Positions 7,533 through 14,265 of a stretch of DNA of 22,674 bases are shown here, in pieces; position 1 is the first letter of the stretch, and each line of letters starts with the position of its first letter. The stretch spans positions 1-22,674 of the forward strand of contig SYGQ01000093.1 of NCBI GenBank assembly GCA_005799475.1. Direction: 5' to 3'. A program made the position numbers and the translations under genes. The notes under the pieces are model-generated. The model did not search any database. It saw nothing but the letters and a program-made list of their open reading frames with translations, and was not told where the DNA came from. Origin of the DNA: Planctomycetia bacterium (GTDB lineage Bacteria > Planctomycetota > Phycisphaerae > Phycisphaerales > SM1A02).

Positions 7533-8498
7533 TCACGCGCGAATCTTCGCGTTGTCCACGCGGCGTGGATAAGTCGTGGGAAGTGCACTCCGCGCGACGC
7601 GGGCAGCTGGTGCCACCAATGCCGTGCGGCGAAGGTGCGTGCGAAAAGCCCGCGATCGGTAGAGCCGCATCGCCGGCACATTCGCCTCGTCGCATGCAAG
7701 CGTGACAGATTCGCCCGCGGTGCGTTCGAGCGTGGCATCGAGGAGAGCGCGGCCGAGCCCGATCCCTCGCGCGCGCTTCGCGAGCCCGAAATAGACCAAC
7801 TCCATGCAGTGGGTCGATGGGATCTCGCTCACGAGGGAGACGCCGGACGGGATGCCATCGAGTTCCATGATGAGCCAGCGCGAGAAGTCTGGAGTGCCGC
7901 TGCGCAGGTGGCCATCGAGGATGTCGGAGGTCGGGCGCAATTGCGACAGGCCGGGGCAGTCGAGGGATTCGATGTAGGTCTCCGCAAGGAGGCACTCGAG
8001 AAGGGCTCGCTCGCTGGGGTGCCATGCTCGCACGCGCGCGCCGTCGGGGAGACTCGCCCGAGGAGGTGCGGTGTTGCGCGCTCGTTCCAGATAGGCAAGG
8101 GTTCCAATGACGCGCATTCCCGCTGCCTCGTGGACGCGTCGTTCTTGGGCACGCAGTGGCTCCAGGAGTGCCTGAATCATCAGCGCCCCGAGTTCTGGCG
8201 CACGCCGAATCGCCTCGCGAACGAGCCCTTCGACCGCGGCGCAATCGATGGGGGTCTTCGGCGCTGTTGCGAGGAGCATCGCGGTTCGCCCTGGATAGGC
8301 GCACAGGATCGCGGCGTGAGCCATCGCCCCTGAGGCGGAGGGGACCGCAAGGAGCAGGTGCGGACCGTCGGTCCGTCCGAGATCGACGAACCGCCGTGCC
8401 TGCTCTCGAGACCCACCGAAGATGGCTGCAAGTGCATCGCCGCGACGGCTTGCCGACGGCTCGACCACTCGAGATTGCAAGGCCGCCGACGCACTCAC
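7533..8498 (-). CDS. GNAT-family N-acetyltransferase
   Basis: A 321-residue protein from GTG 8498. The C-terminal half holds the acetyl-CoA-binding motif A: ELVYFGLAKRARGIGLGRAL, with the R-x-x-G-x-G/A loop as RARGIGLG. It continues into VTLACDEANVPAMRLYRSRAF, the usual beta4-beta5 and 'N-x-x-A-x-x-L-Y' end of GNAT enzymes. The N-terminal half (residues 1-150) looks like a second, degenerate GNAT lobe, a layout seen in MshD-like proteins. The substrate cannot be read from the sequence. A -10-like TACCCT lies 7 nt before the GTG with no Shine-Dalgarno, so the mRNA may be leaderless. The last codons carry two inverted DnaA boxes. Confidence 0.85.
   Translation of the reverse strand: MSASAALQSRVVEPSASRRGDALAAIFGGSREQARRFVDLGRTDGPHLLLAVPSASGAMAHAAILCAYPGRTAMLLATAPKTPIDCAAVEGLVREAIRRAPELGALMIQALLEPLRAQERRVHEAAGMRVIGTLAYLERARNTAPPRASLPDGARVRAWHPSERALLECLLAETYIESLDCPGLSQLRPTSDILDGHLRSGTPDFSRWLIMELDGIPSGVSLVSEIPSTHCMELVYFGLAKRARGIGLGRALLDATLERTAGESVTLACDEANVPAMRLYRSRAFRTHLRRTALVAPAARVARSALPTTYPRRVDNAKIRA
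7553..7573. promoter_or_regulatory. Inverted pair of DnaA boxes
   Basis: TTGTCCACG (7553-7561), a CGG spacer and CGTGGATAA (7565-7573, which reads TTATCCACG on the other strand) form a near-perfect palindrome of two DnaA-box-like 9-mers. Each ends in G rather than the consensus A. They lie inside the end of the GNAT gene, about 285 nt upstream of dnaA, where autoregulatory or origin boxes often occur. Confidence 0.45.
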
Positions 8499-8505
8499 GA
8501 AGGTG

Positions 8506-8534
8506 AGGGTAGCACCGCCGAGACGCGCTACACT
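8506..8534. promoter_or_regulatory. Symmetric bidirectional promoter, GNAT / exported protein
   Basis: On the plus strand TACACT (8529-8534) is 6 nt before ATG 8541. On the minus strand TACCCT (8511-8506) is 7 nt before GTG 8498. Exactly 17 nt separate the two, so each -10 box occupies the other's -35 position. Both are preceded by GC, giving GCTACnCT. Predicted starts coincide with the start codons. Confidence 0.45.
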
Positions 8535-8540
8535 TGGTGA

Positions 8541-9218
8541 ATGCCCCGCGTTTGTGCCCTCATGTCAGTCCTTGCCGTCGCGACCTCGATGATGGCGACC
8601 GCGCATCCCACAGGCCCGCAGGACTCGACCACGCGCCCCCCGGAGGCAAAGCCCCACGAACCGCTCCCAATGGACCCGTCGGAGGTGGTGTCGAGTGAGC
8701 CCGCGCCCGGCGCTTGGCAGTTGAGCTTCACGCTCGGTGAATTGCGGCTCTATCGCGACCCCGAGACCCACATTGCATATTGGTACTTGACCTACAAGGT
8801 GGTCAATCGCACGGGGCAGGACCGTTGGTGGGGGCCGAAGTTTGAGTACTTCGACGACCATGGCACCCTCGCGCGTTCGGGGAGGAATGTGCCCGTCATC
8901 GTCACCAAGCGCATCGAAGCGCTGATCGGCAATCCGCTCGTGGAGGACCAGTACCAAGTCCTCGGCGAGATCCGACAGGGCGAGGCCAACGCGAAGGAGG
9001 GCTTCGTGGTGTGGCCAGCGGAGCCACTCAAAGCGACTGAGATGCACATCTTCGTGCGCGGCGTGTCGAGCGAGGTGAAGGCCGTGCCGGACCCAAAGTC
9101 GAGCGAGGTTCGCCAAGTTCACAAGACGATCAAGTTCGACTTCCGGGTGCCAGGGGACCCGCGGGCGCGCGGTGCCGATGCGGTTCCCTGCGAACAGACG
9201 CAGTGGATCATGCGGTAG
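8541..9218 (+). CDS. Exported protein of unknown function
   Basis: A 225-residue protein from ATG 8541. Residues 1-21 (CALMSVLAVATSMMATA) form a short signal peptide. Residues 22-58 are Pro/Glu-rich linker. From about residue 60 there is a beta-rich domain beginning WQLSFTLGELRLYRDPETH, with AYWYLTYKVVNRTGQD, which resembles a cell-surface immunoglobulin-like or DUF-type beta sandwich. It continues to KTIKFDFRVPGD near residue 205. I do not recognise the family and see no catalytic motif. Only one cysteine lies in the mature domain, near the C-terminus. No Shine-Dalgarno is present; the -10 box 6 nt upstream suggests a leaderless mRNA. Its only neighbour link is the shared promoter with the divergent acetyltransferase gene. 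Confidence 0.85.
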   Translation: MPRVCALMSVLAVATSMMATAHPTGPQDSTTRPPEAKPHEPLPMDPSEVVSSEPAPGAWQLSFTLGELRLYRDPETHIAYWYLTYKVVNRTGQDRWWGPKFEYFDDHGTLARSGRNVPVIVTKRIEALIGNPLVEDQYQVLGEIRQGEANAKEGFVVWPAEPLKATEMHIFVRGVSSEVKAVPDPKSSEVRQVHKTIKFDFRVPGDPRARGADAVPCEQTQWIMR

Positions 9219-9279
9219 CGCCCTCGGATCTTTCGGCCAATTGGCGCTCGGAGATTGGTGTTCCAGTCTGACCGGACTA

Positions 9280-9517
9280 CTATTCTGGACATGGCCGATG
9301 AAACCGAGGCGGGATCGTCTTCGGGATCCGGTAGTGGGACTGCTCCACGCGCGAGTCAACGCGCTCGCGACCGTCGGTGAGTTGCGCGTGCTCAGACCGC
9401 GCCGAAAGGAACGGGTTGGCCGTCAGACCGGGGGTGGCCGGTGGGGGTAGAGGCGGCCGCAATGAGTGCGAGCGCAAGCGCGGGGCCGAGCATTGTCGTG
9501 AGTGGAGACCTTGCCAT
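9280..9517 (-). pseudogene. Possible frameshifted small exported protein
   Basis: From ATG 9517 the minus strand encodes a clear signal peptide: basic start MARSPLTTM, core GPALALALIAAAST. That frame meets TGA after 41 codons. A second frame takes over across C-rich runs near 9440-9460 and reads SEHAQLTDGRERVDSRVEQ, then SHYRIPKTIPPRFH, to TAG at 9280, with G/C-rich third positions typical of genes here. Joined, they would give an exported protein of about 80 residues. A one-base change in a C-run, a sequencing error, or chance could each explain this. I do not recognise the product. It starts inside the -35 region of the rpmA promoter, on the opposite strand. Confidence 0.3.
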
Positions 9518-9539
9518 CGAGCCCGCATCCCGCTAGACT
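9511..9539 (+). promoter_or_regulatory. Sigma-70-type promoter of rpmA
   Basis: TTGCCA (9511-9516), a 17-nt spacer and TAGACT (9534-9539) form the best promoter in the window, matching TTGACA at 5 of 6 positions. The start near 9546 would give a leader of about 26 nt containing the GGAG ribosome-binding site. Confidence 0.65.
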
Positions 9540-9571
9540 CCGGCGCTCGATTCCCCCACGGAGCAACTGCC

Positions 9572-9844
9572 ATGGCGCACAAAAAAGGACAAGGCTCAAC
9601 CCAGAACGGACGCGACTCGAACGCGCAGTACCGAGGCATCAAGGTCTTCGGTGGACAACTTGCGCAGTCGGGCGCGGTGCTCGTGAGCCAATGCGGCACG
9701 AAGTGGCGCGCCGGCTATCTCGTCCGGCAAGGTCGGGACTACACGCTGACTGCGCTCGCGGACGGCATCGTCCGATTCCGCGGTCGGTCGGTGGACATCA
9801 TCCCATCGGACCCGAATACGCCGCGCTTGGCGATCGACCGATAG
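9572..9844 (+). CDS. rpmA: Ribosomal protein bL27
   Basis: Large-subunit ribosomal protein bL27, whose N-terminal tail reaches the peptidyl-transferase centre. The 90-residue product has the hallmark start MAHKKGQGSTQNGRDSNAQY, then GIKVFGGQ, and the typical small beta-barrel ending FRGRSVDIIP. Length is normal. ATG 9572 has GGAG at 9560-9563, 8 nt upstream; longer in-frame starts upstream are rejected because the bL27 N-terminus is invariant. There is no Gram-positive-type cleavable N-terminal extension. It is followed by obgE 60 nt downstream, the usual rpmA-obg order, but rplU does not precede it. Confidence 0.97.
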   Translation: MAHKKGQGSTQNGRDSNAQYRGIKVFGGQLAQSGAVLVSQCGTKWRAGYLVRQGRDYTLTALADGIVRFRGRSVDIIPSDPNTPRLAIDR

Positions 9845-9871
9845 GTTGGCATTGCGCACGCATTGACTCGG

Positions 9872-9887
9872 GGCGTCTCATGATGCC
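9872..9887 (+). promoter_or_regulatory. Small hairpin in the rpmA-obgE spacer
   Basis: GGCGTC and GATGCC pair (one G-T wobble) around a TCAT loop, 18 nt before the obgE start. There is no T-run. It could modulate obgE translation or mark an RNA-processing site. Confidence 0.25.
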
Positions 9888-9904
9888 ACCTCACTCGAGT
9901 CCGC

Positions 9905-10951
9905 ATGTTTGTTGATACCGCCATCATCACCATCCGATCCGGACGCGGCGGCGACGGGTGTTGTCATTTTCTTCGTCTCAAGGGGAATGCCAAGGGGGGG
10001 CCCGATGGTGGCGACGGAGGCAAGGGCGGGGATGTCATCGCGGTGGCGGATGAGCATCTCGACACTCTTGTGCAGTTTGCCTATCGCACGCACTGGTTTT
10101 CCGCGTGTGGCGAGCCGGGACTCGGAAAGCGGCAGGCCGGAAAAGCTTCGCCAGACCTCGAGGTGCCTCTCCCGCTGGGCACGCAGGCGTTCGATGTCGC
10201 CACAGGGGAACTGATCGCCGAAATCACACGCGCGGGAGACCGTGTGATCCTCGCTCGCGGCGGTGAGGGCGGTTTCGGCAATGACCACTTCAAGTCGGCG
10301 GTCCACCAAACGCCGCAGGAAACAACCCCAGGGGGTGACGCTTCGGAGATGCAACTCCGACTCGAACTTCGCCTCATTGCTGATGTCGGGCTCGTCGGGC
10401 TTCCCAACGCGGGAAAGAGCACCTGGCTCAAGGCGTCCACCCGCGCCAACCCGAAGATTGCGGACTATCCGTTCACGACGCTTTCGCCCCAACTGGGGAT
10501 CGCTGCGCTCAGCGATGAGCGCCGCCTGGTGATCGCGGATCTTCCCGGGCTCATCGAAGGTGCGTCGCAGGGCATCGGCCTCGGCCACGACTTTCTCCGT
10601 CACATTGAGCGGACGCGCGTCATCCTTCATGTCGTGAACGCGTTCCCTGAAGATGGTTCCGACCCGCTGGCGAACCACCGCATCATCCGCCGCGAGCTCG
10701 CCGACTTCAGCGATGCTCTTGCCCGGAAGCCCGAGATCGTTGTCATCAACAAGACCGACCTTCTCCCAGAGGACGAGCGCGATGAGCGCATCAGCGGACT
10801 CGTCTCGCGTTTCCGAAAAGAAAGAGGTGTGACGGCGATGGCGGCGAGTGCCGCAACCGGTCAGGGCGTTCGCGAGGCCACGGAGGCTGTGTGGTCGCTT
10901 GCGAAGGGCGTCGAGATCGAGCCCGCGTCTACTCCTCGTCGAACTTGCTGA
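9905..10951 (+). CDS. obgE: Obg-family GTPase
   Basis: Obg is a GTPase of late 50S assembly and stress control. Of 348 residues, the glycine-rich Obg fold spans 1-155, including the signature KGGPDGGDGGKGGDV and the HFKSAVHQTP loop. The G domain follows: G1 GLPNAGKS (165-172), switch I YPFTTL, G3 DLPG (212-215) with GLIEGAS, and G4 NKTD near 279. No extra C-terminal OCT domain is present, so this is the short form. No Shine-Dalgarno precedes ATG 9905, so translation may depend on coupling or an unstructured leader. Its last 23 nt overlap, tail to tail, the end of the HPr gene. Confidence 0.96.
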   Translation: MFVDTAIITIRSGRGGDGCCHFLRLKGNAKGGPDGGDGGKGGDVIAVADEHLDTLVQFAYRTHWFSACGEPGLGKRQAGKASPDLEVPLPLGTQAFDVATGELIAEITRAGDRVILARGGEGGFGNDHFKSAVHQTPQETTPGGDASEMQLRLELRLIADVGLVGLPNAGKSTWLKASTRANPKIADYPFTTLSPQLGIAALSDERRLVIADLPGLIEGASQGIGLGHDFLRHIERTRVILHVVNAFPEDGSDPLANHRIIRRELADFSDALARKPEIVVINKTDLLPEDERDERISGLVSRFRKERGVTAMAASAATGQGVREATEAVWSLAKGVEIEPASTPRRTC

Positions 10952-11210
10952 CGATCAGTTGGAGCAGTCGGGCGAGCGTCTCTTGTTCGTCGGTTCCGTC
11001 GCACTCGATTTCGATTTCTGTGCCTTCGGTCGCGGCGAGAAGCAGCATCTGCATGATGCTCTTGCCGTCGAGCCACTCGCTCGACTCGGCTCGCCTCACC
11101 CGCACTTCACTTGACTGAGCGCTTGCCATCTGCACGAAGGCCATGGCGGGGCGTGCGTGGAGCCCAAGCTTATTCAGAATCGTGGTGCGCGCGCTGATCA
11201 CCGAAGTCAC
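10929..11210 (-). CDS. ptsH: HPr phosphocarrier protein
   Basis: HPr carries phosphate from Enzyme I to EIIA proteins of the phosphotransferase system. Of 93 residues (family norm 85-95), the active-site His18 lies in KLGLHARPAM, and Ser51 lies in DGKSIMQMLLLAATEG. That serine is equivalent to the Ser46 site of HPr kinase in Firmicutes and many other phyla. The GTG start at 11210 follows the EIIA stop directly, with no gap. In the absence of sugar permease genes this is more likely a regulatory (nitrogen-type, Npr-like) HPr; that is inference from the hpf-ptsN context. The end overlaps convergent obgE. Confidence 0.93.
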   Translation of the reverse strand: MTSVISARTTILNKLGLHARPAMAFVQMASAQSSEVRVRRAESSEWLDGKSIMQMLLLAATEGTEIEIECDGTDEQETLARLLQLIVSKFDEE

Positions 11211-11687
11211 TCAGCGCGGTGCACGGAGTCCATCCACCTCGTCGACGAGTGTGAGGACATCGTCGGCGGTCTTGGCCTGCCGCATGAAGCGCCTGAACGA
11301 CTCCTGGCTGAGCGCACCAAACACCATCTCCATGGCAGAGAGATGCGCCTCGGGATCGCCAAGCGGGCTCAGCAGAAACACGACGCTGTAGACGGGCTGA
11401 CGGTCGAGCGCATTGAAGTCGACGCCCGCCGGAACGATTCCCACTGCGGCCTGAGGGTGCTTGACGAGGTGACTCTTTGCGTGTGGCACCGCCACGCCGT
11501 GCCCGAATCCAGTCGAGCCCTTTCGTTCGCGGGCAATGGACTCCTTGACGATGCCCGTCCGATCCGAGTCCGCAATCACGCCCGATGACGCGAGGGCGGC
11601 GACGAGGTCCCCGATCACGGCATCGCGCTTCGAGGCCTTCAAGCAGGGGAGGATCGCCGTCGCCACCACGACATCGCGCAACTTCAT
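11211..11687 (-). CDS. ptsN: PTS EIIA, PtsN/fructose type
   Basis: A 158-residue EIIA domain of the mannitol/fructose/nitrogen class. The phospho-accepting His69 is in GHGVAVPHAKS; other family features are ATAILPCLKASKRDAV at the N-terminus, SIARERKGSTGFG, and VVFLLSPLGDPEAHL near residue 105. No EIIB or EIIC is attached or nearby, so it fits the regulatory EIIA-Ntr role rather than sugar transport. It lies between hpf and HPr, the same trio as in the proteobacterial rpoN operon. ATG 11687 has a possible promoter of its own (-10 TAGCAT) only 10 nt upstream and no Shine-Dalgarno. Confidence 0.92.
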   Translation of the reverse strand: MKLRDVVVATAILPCLKASKRDAVIGDLVAALASSGVIADSDRTGIVKESIARERKGSTGFGHGVAVPHAKSHLVKHPQAAVGIVPAGVDFNALDRQPVYSVVFLLSPLGDPEAHLSAMEMVFGALSQESFRRFMRQAKTADDVLTLVDEVDGLRAPR

Positions 11688-11697
11688 CGTGGAACCG

Positions 11698-11726
11698 ATG
11701 CTAGCGGGGGCTCAAACCCCCGTCCA
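11698..11726 (-). promoter_or_regulatory. Possible ptsN promoter with palindromic spacer
   Basis: On the minus strand TGGACG (11726-11721) and TAGCAT (11703-11698) are 17 nt apart, a plausible -35/-10 pair. The spacer is almost entirely one inverted repeat, CGGGGG-TTTGAG-CCCCCG (11722-11705 including edges), a 6-bp stem. It could be an operator, or an RNA hairpin at the end of hpf; no T-run follows. Start near 11691 gives a leader of about 4 nt. Confidence 0.4.
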
Positions 11727-12023
11727 TCATCGGTGGTGATGGCGAACGCGATCCTTGTAGTGGGAGAGTTGCCGCGCACCTCGATCGACTGCAAGGTCGA
11801 CGCACGCATAGAGATTCGCATGCTCGAAGTTGCAGATGAAGTCTTCATGACGCTCGACATCCGATCGGATTTCGACATGGTATCCCAGCGGAACACGCTC
11901 AACCGTGACCGCGAGCTGTTGGAGTCCACGGAAAAACCGCGGCAACCGTCCCACCTTTGATGTGATGTACTTCGTGATCGCCTCGGTCAGTTGCATGTGC
12001 TTTGCGCTGATGGTGATGAGCAT
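11727..12023 (-). CDS. hpf: Ribosome hibernation factor, short HPF/RaiA type
   Basis: This factor binds the 30S decoding region and silences ribosomes in slow growth. The 98-residue protein begins MLITISAKHMQLTEAITKYI, followed by KVGRLPRFF and AVTVERVP, the usual beta-alpha-beta start of the family. The acidic-to-basic pattern continues through DLAVDRGARQLSHYKDR, and the C-terminus is RHHHR. It is the short form, without the C-terminal dimerisation domain of long HPF. ATG 12023 has a good GGAGG 9 nt upstream. It directly precedes ptsN and HPr, mirroring the E. coli hpf-ptsN order. Confidence 0.93.
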   Translation of the reverse strand: MLITISAKHMQLTEAITKYITSKVGRLPRFFRGLQQLAVTVERVPLGYHVEIRSDVERHEDFICNFEHANLYACVDLAVDRGARQLSHYKDRVRHHHR

Positions 12024-12026
12024 GGG

Positions 12027-12158
12027 TCAATCCTCCAGGGCGTGCAGCGGTCCGTTCCCGCCTCGGCTCACGCGGCCGAGCAGGACCCCTGTGTCATCGG
12101 AGACGCATCGTCGGCACGCGCGGTTCGTGCCAAGCATGAACGATTTGAATGTGTTCAC
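12027..12158 (-). CDS. Candidate 43-residue protein between peptidase and hpf
   Basis: GTG 12158 overlaps the peptidase stop by 4 nt (GTGA), and TGA 12027 ends 3 nt before the hpf ATG, inside its ribosome-binding region. This exact fit, matching the overlap style of neighbouring genes (GTGA at purN, ATGA at the DegT gene), is the main evidence. About three quarters of codons end in G or C. The product contains a CRRC motif and a Gly/Arg-rich end (GRVSRGGNGPL). ATG 12137 would give 36 residues. No Shine-Dalgarno; expression would rely on coupling. The alternative is a 131-nt intergenic region with chance openness, since the frame is also open upstream. Confidence 0.35.
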   Translation of the reverse strand: MNTFKSFMLGTNRACRRCVSDDTGVLLGRVSRGGNGPLHALED

Positions 12159-13681
12159 GGGGGGGACGCATGACCTGATGCAAGCCGTACCTGTACTGTG
12201 GCATATGAATCGGCACGGCGAAAGCGGAGGGTCAAGTTTTCGCCGGCATTCTTCTTGGCGGAGACGAGGAGAAAATCGCCGACCCCGCGGACATCGGTGC
12301 CATCCATCTGCGTGATGACATCGCCGACCCGAAGCCCCGCGCGCTGCGCGGGCGCCCCGTCTTGGACCGAGTCGATGCGCACGCCGTCGGGAAGCCCCGA
12401 GACCGAGACTCCCATCACGCCATCGCCCTCGGTCACCGCAGCATCGATCGGGCCTCGCTCGCGAACCCACGCCTTCCACTGGGCCTCGATCCTTCCAAGT
12501 GGGGCTTCAAGGGACGCTTCGAGGGCCCGGCGACCCGTCGGATCGCTCTCGAATCCCGAGACGAGCGCTCGGTAAAAGTCGGCCAGTTTGCCCTGCTGCG
12601 CGACATAGAGCAGCAGAGAACGGGCCTGCGCGTAGCGATCAATGGGGGTGGCGAGGAACGAGGCATCATCCATGGCCACGAATTCGGCCAACGGCACCTC
12701 TCGGTGGCGGCGCACGAGTTCGTAGGCCTCGTTCGTCCGGAGATTGGGGAGGATGACGACCTCTTGGGCCGGACCACGCTGCCAGTGCTCGAACAGCGTG
12801 GCAATTCCCTCCTGAATCCATAGGGGGTGGTGCTGACCCTTGCGGGCCATGTGGCCGTGGTGAAGGACGTGCGTGTACTCGTGCCTGAGGGACGCGCCCG
12901 TGTCGCGCGTGACCAGTCGACGGGGACCGTGCTCGTAGAGGCCGGCGTGCTCGGGGTTCTTGAAGAACAACTCAGCATCGGCCGTCGTTGAGATCACGAG
13001 GAGGACGGCCTCGTCTTGGATCCCACCAAAGAGCGTCTGAGTGAGCGCTCCAGAGAGCGATCCGAGCGCCGTGATGGTGCGATCAAGGCTTTCGCGATCG
13101 ATCGACGAGGCAATGAGGAGGTTGAGTCCAGGGTTGGTCTCGATCCTGTACCTGCCGCCGCCAAACCGATCAAGCCAGTTGCTCAGCGACTCCCGCGCAC
13201 GGGCATCGCCGGACAGGGTCTCTCGTGACGGGGGCGTTGCTCCTCTCGGTGGTGGGTCCGCTGATGGACCGCGTGCGCGAACCTCGCGCCGAACGTCCTC
13301 AACCTGTCTCCATGCCTCGTGTGCCCGGGCGCGTGCCAGATCCGCGTGAGTGGCCAACGCGGCGTCGTCAAGCCACCCGGCGCGAAGTGCGGCAATGGCG
13401 AATGACGCGCTCTGTCGAGGATCACCCATCAGCGACGAAACTCGCGCCGCATCGAAGAGCGACTGAGAGTCGCCAGGGTGAGCCGCGATGAACGCCTCAA
13501 GCACGGGGAGTGCGTCGGCTGGCTTTCCTGCCGAGACGAGCCGCGAAACCGTTCGTTCCACCTCGCCGCGCGATGGGGATCTCGGTTTCGCCGCGCCGTC
13601 CTGCCAATGATCCAGACTCGTCGCGACAGCGCACGACAGAGCGCACGCGCCGGCGGCCAAGGTCAGGCTCGCCGGGTGCAT
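12155..13681 (-). CDS. Exported gluzincin-type metallopeptidase with PDZ domain
   Basis: A 508-residue protein starting at ATG 13681, 19 nt inside the end of purN. Residues 1-21 form a signal peptide (LTLAAGACALSCAVA). About 40-130 look like TPR-type helices (AGKPADALPVLEAFIAAHPGD). A peptidase domain follows: HEYTHVLHHGH near 268-278 supplies the HExxH zinc ligands, and WIQEGIATLFEHW near 284-296 supplies the glutamate third ligand, as in 'peptidase MA-like' gluzincins. Residues 415-505 form a PDZ domain with VSGLPDGVRIDSVQDGAPA and AGLRVGDVITQMDG. The likely role is envelope protein processing or quality control; the substrate is unknown. Metallopeptidase-plus-PDZ is read from motifs only. 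Confidence 0.88.
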   Translation of the reverse strand: MHPASLTLAAGACALSCAVATSLDHWQDGAAKPRSPSRGEVERTVSRLVSAGKPADALPVLEAFIAAHPGDSQSLFDAARVSSLMGDPRQSASFAIAALRAGWLDDAALATHADLARARAHEAWRQVEDVRREVRARGPSADPPPRGATPPSRETLSGDARARESLSNWLDRFGGGRYRIETNPGLNLLIASSIDRESLDRTITALGSLSGALTQTLFGGIQDEAVLLVISTTADAELFFKNPEHAGLYEHGPRRLVTRDTGASLRHEYTHVLHHGHMARKGQHHPLWIQEGIATLFEHWQRGPAQEVVILPNLRTNEAYELVRRHREVPLAEFVAMDDASFLATPIDRYAQARSLLLYVAQQGKLADFYRALVSGFESDPTGRRALEASLEAPLGRIEAQWKAWVRERGPIDAAVTEGDGVMGVSVSGLPDGVRIDSVQDGAPAQRAGLRVGDVITQMDGTDVRGVGDFLLVSAKKNAGENLTLRFRRADSYATVQVRLASGHASPP

Positions 13682-14265
13682 GCGAGCGATTCTCGTTGTG
13701 AGAGCCAGAGCGCAACGGCTTCTGGGTATGCCGTGCGCTCTGCGTCACGGACCCGTGCGCCGAGCGTCGCCACAGTGTCGCCTGGCTCCACCGTCACTCT
13801 GCGTTGGAGCAGCATCGGACCGTGGTCATACTCGTCGTCGACGAGGTGAACGGTGCATCCTGTCACGGGCTCGCCGGCGCCAAGGACCGCGTCGTGCACA
13901 CGATCTCCGTACATGCCCTTTCCACCAAAAGAGGGCAGCAGTGCCGGGTGAATGTTGAGGACGCGCCCATGCCACTCGCCCACCCGGAACCGGCGTAGGT
14001 ACCCGCCCAGTAGGACGAGGTCGATCTTGTGTTCGCGCAGGATCGCGTCCAGACGATCACTGGACGCGTCGCAGGGCGGTCCGTCGACGACGGCAACATC
14101 GACACCGGCCGATCGGCAACGGTCGACCGCCCCGATGTCACTGCGATGTGACACCACGAGAGCGATCGACACGCCGAGCGTCCCCGCGCGGTCCTTCTCA
14201 ATGAGGTTGACTGCCGTCGAACCGCCGCCCGACACAAGGACCGCGGCGCGTGGGCGAGCCTTCAC
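13663..14265 (-). CDS. purN: Phosphoribosylglycinamide formyltransferase
   Basis: PurN transfers formyl from 10-formyl-tetrahydrofolate to GAR in purine synthesis. The 200-residue length is normal. The phosphate loop is VSGGGSTAVNLIE, where most relatives have GSGSN. Catalytic residues are present: Asn104 and His106 in NIHPALLP, and Asp147 in DDEYDHGPML. The folate-side motif GCTVHLVDDEYDHGP is intact. GTG 14265 overlaps the preceding thioesterase stop by 4 nt (GTGA), and the end overlaps the peptidase start by 19 nt, so it sits in a coupled operon. No other pur genes are in the window. Confidence 0.95.
   Translation of the reverse strand: MKARPRAAVLVSGGGSTAVNLIEKDRAGTLGVSIALVVSHRSDIGAVDRCRSAGVDVAVVDGPPCDASSDRLDAILREHKIDLVLLGGYLRRFRVGEWHGRVLNIHPALLPSFGGKGMYGDRVHDAVLGAGEPVTGCTVHLVDDEYDHGPMLLQRRVTVEPGDTVATLGARVRDAERTAYPEAVALWLSQRESLACTRRA

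Larger units (their letters stand above)
9219..9571. other. Region between the exported protein and rpmA
   Basis: These 353 nt have no intact gene. They hold the possible frameshifted minus-strand gene, the rpmA promoter and a GCCAATTGGC palindrome at about 9237-9248. The rplU gene (bL21), the usual neighbour of rpmA, is not here on either strand. Confidence 0.6.

Noticed and set aside
9377..9571. Upstream extension of bL27
   Set aside because: The bL27 start MAHKKG is invariant and has a ribosome-binding site; the extension covers the promoter.
12113..12131. GGCACG-N7-CGTGCC repeat and a TGGCAC box resembling a sigma-54 promoter
   Set aside because: The TTGC half at -12 is missing, and the repeat lies within the small candidate gene.
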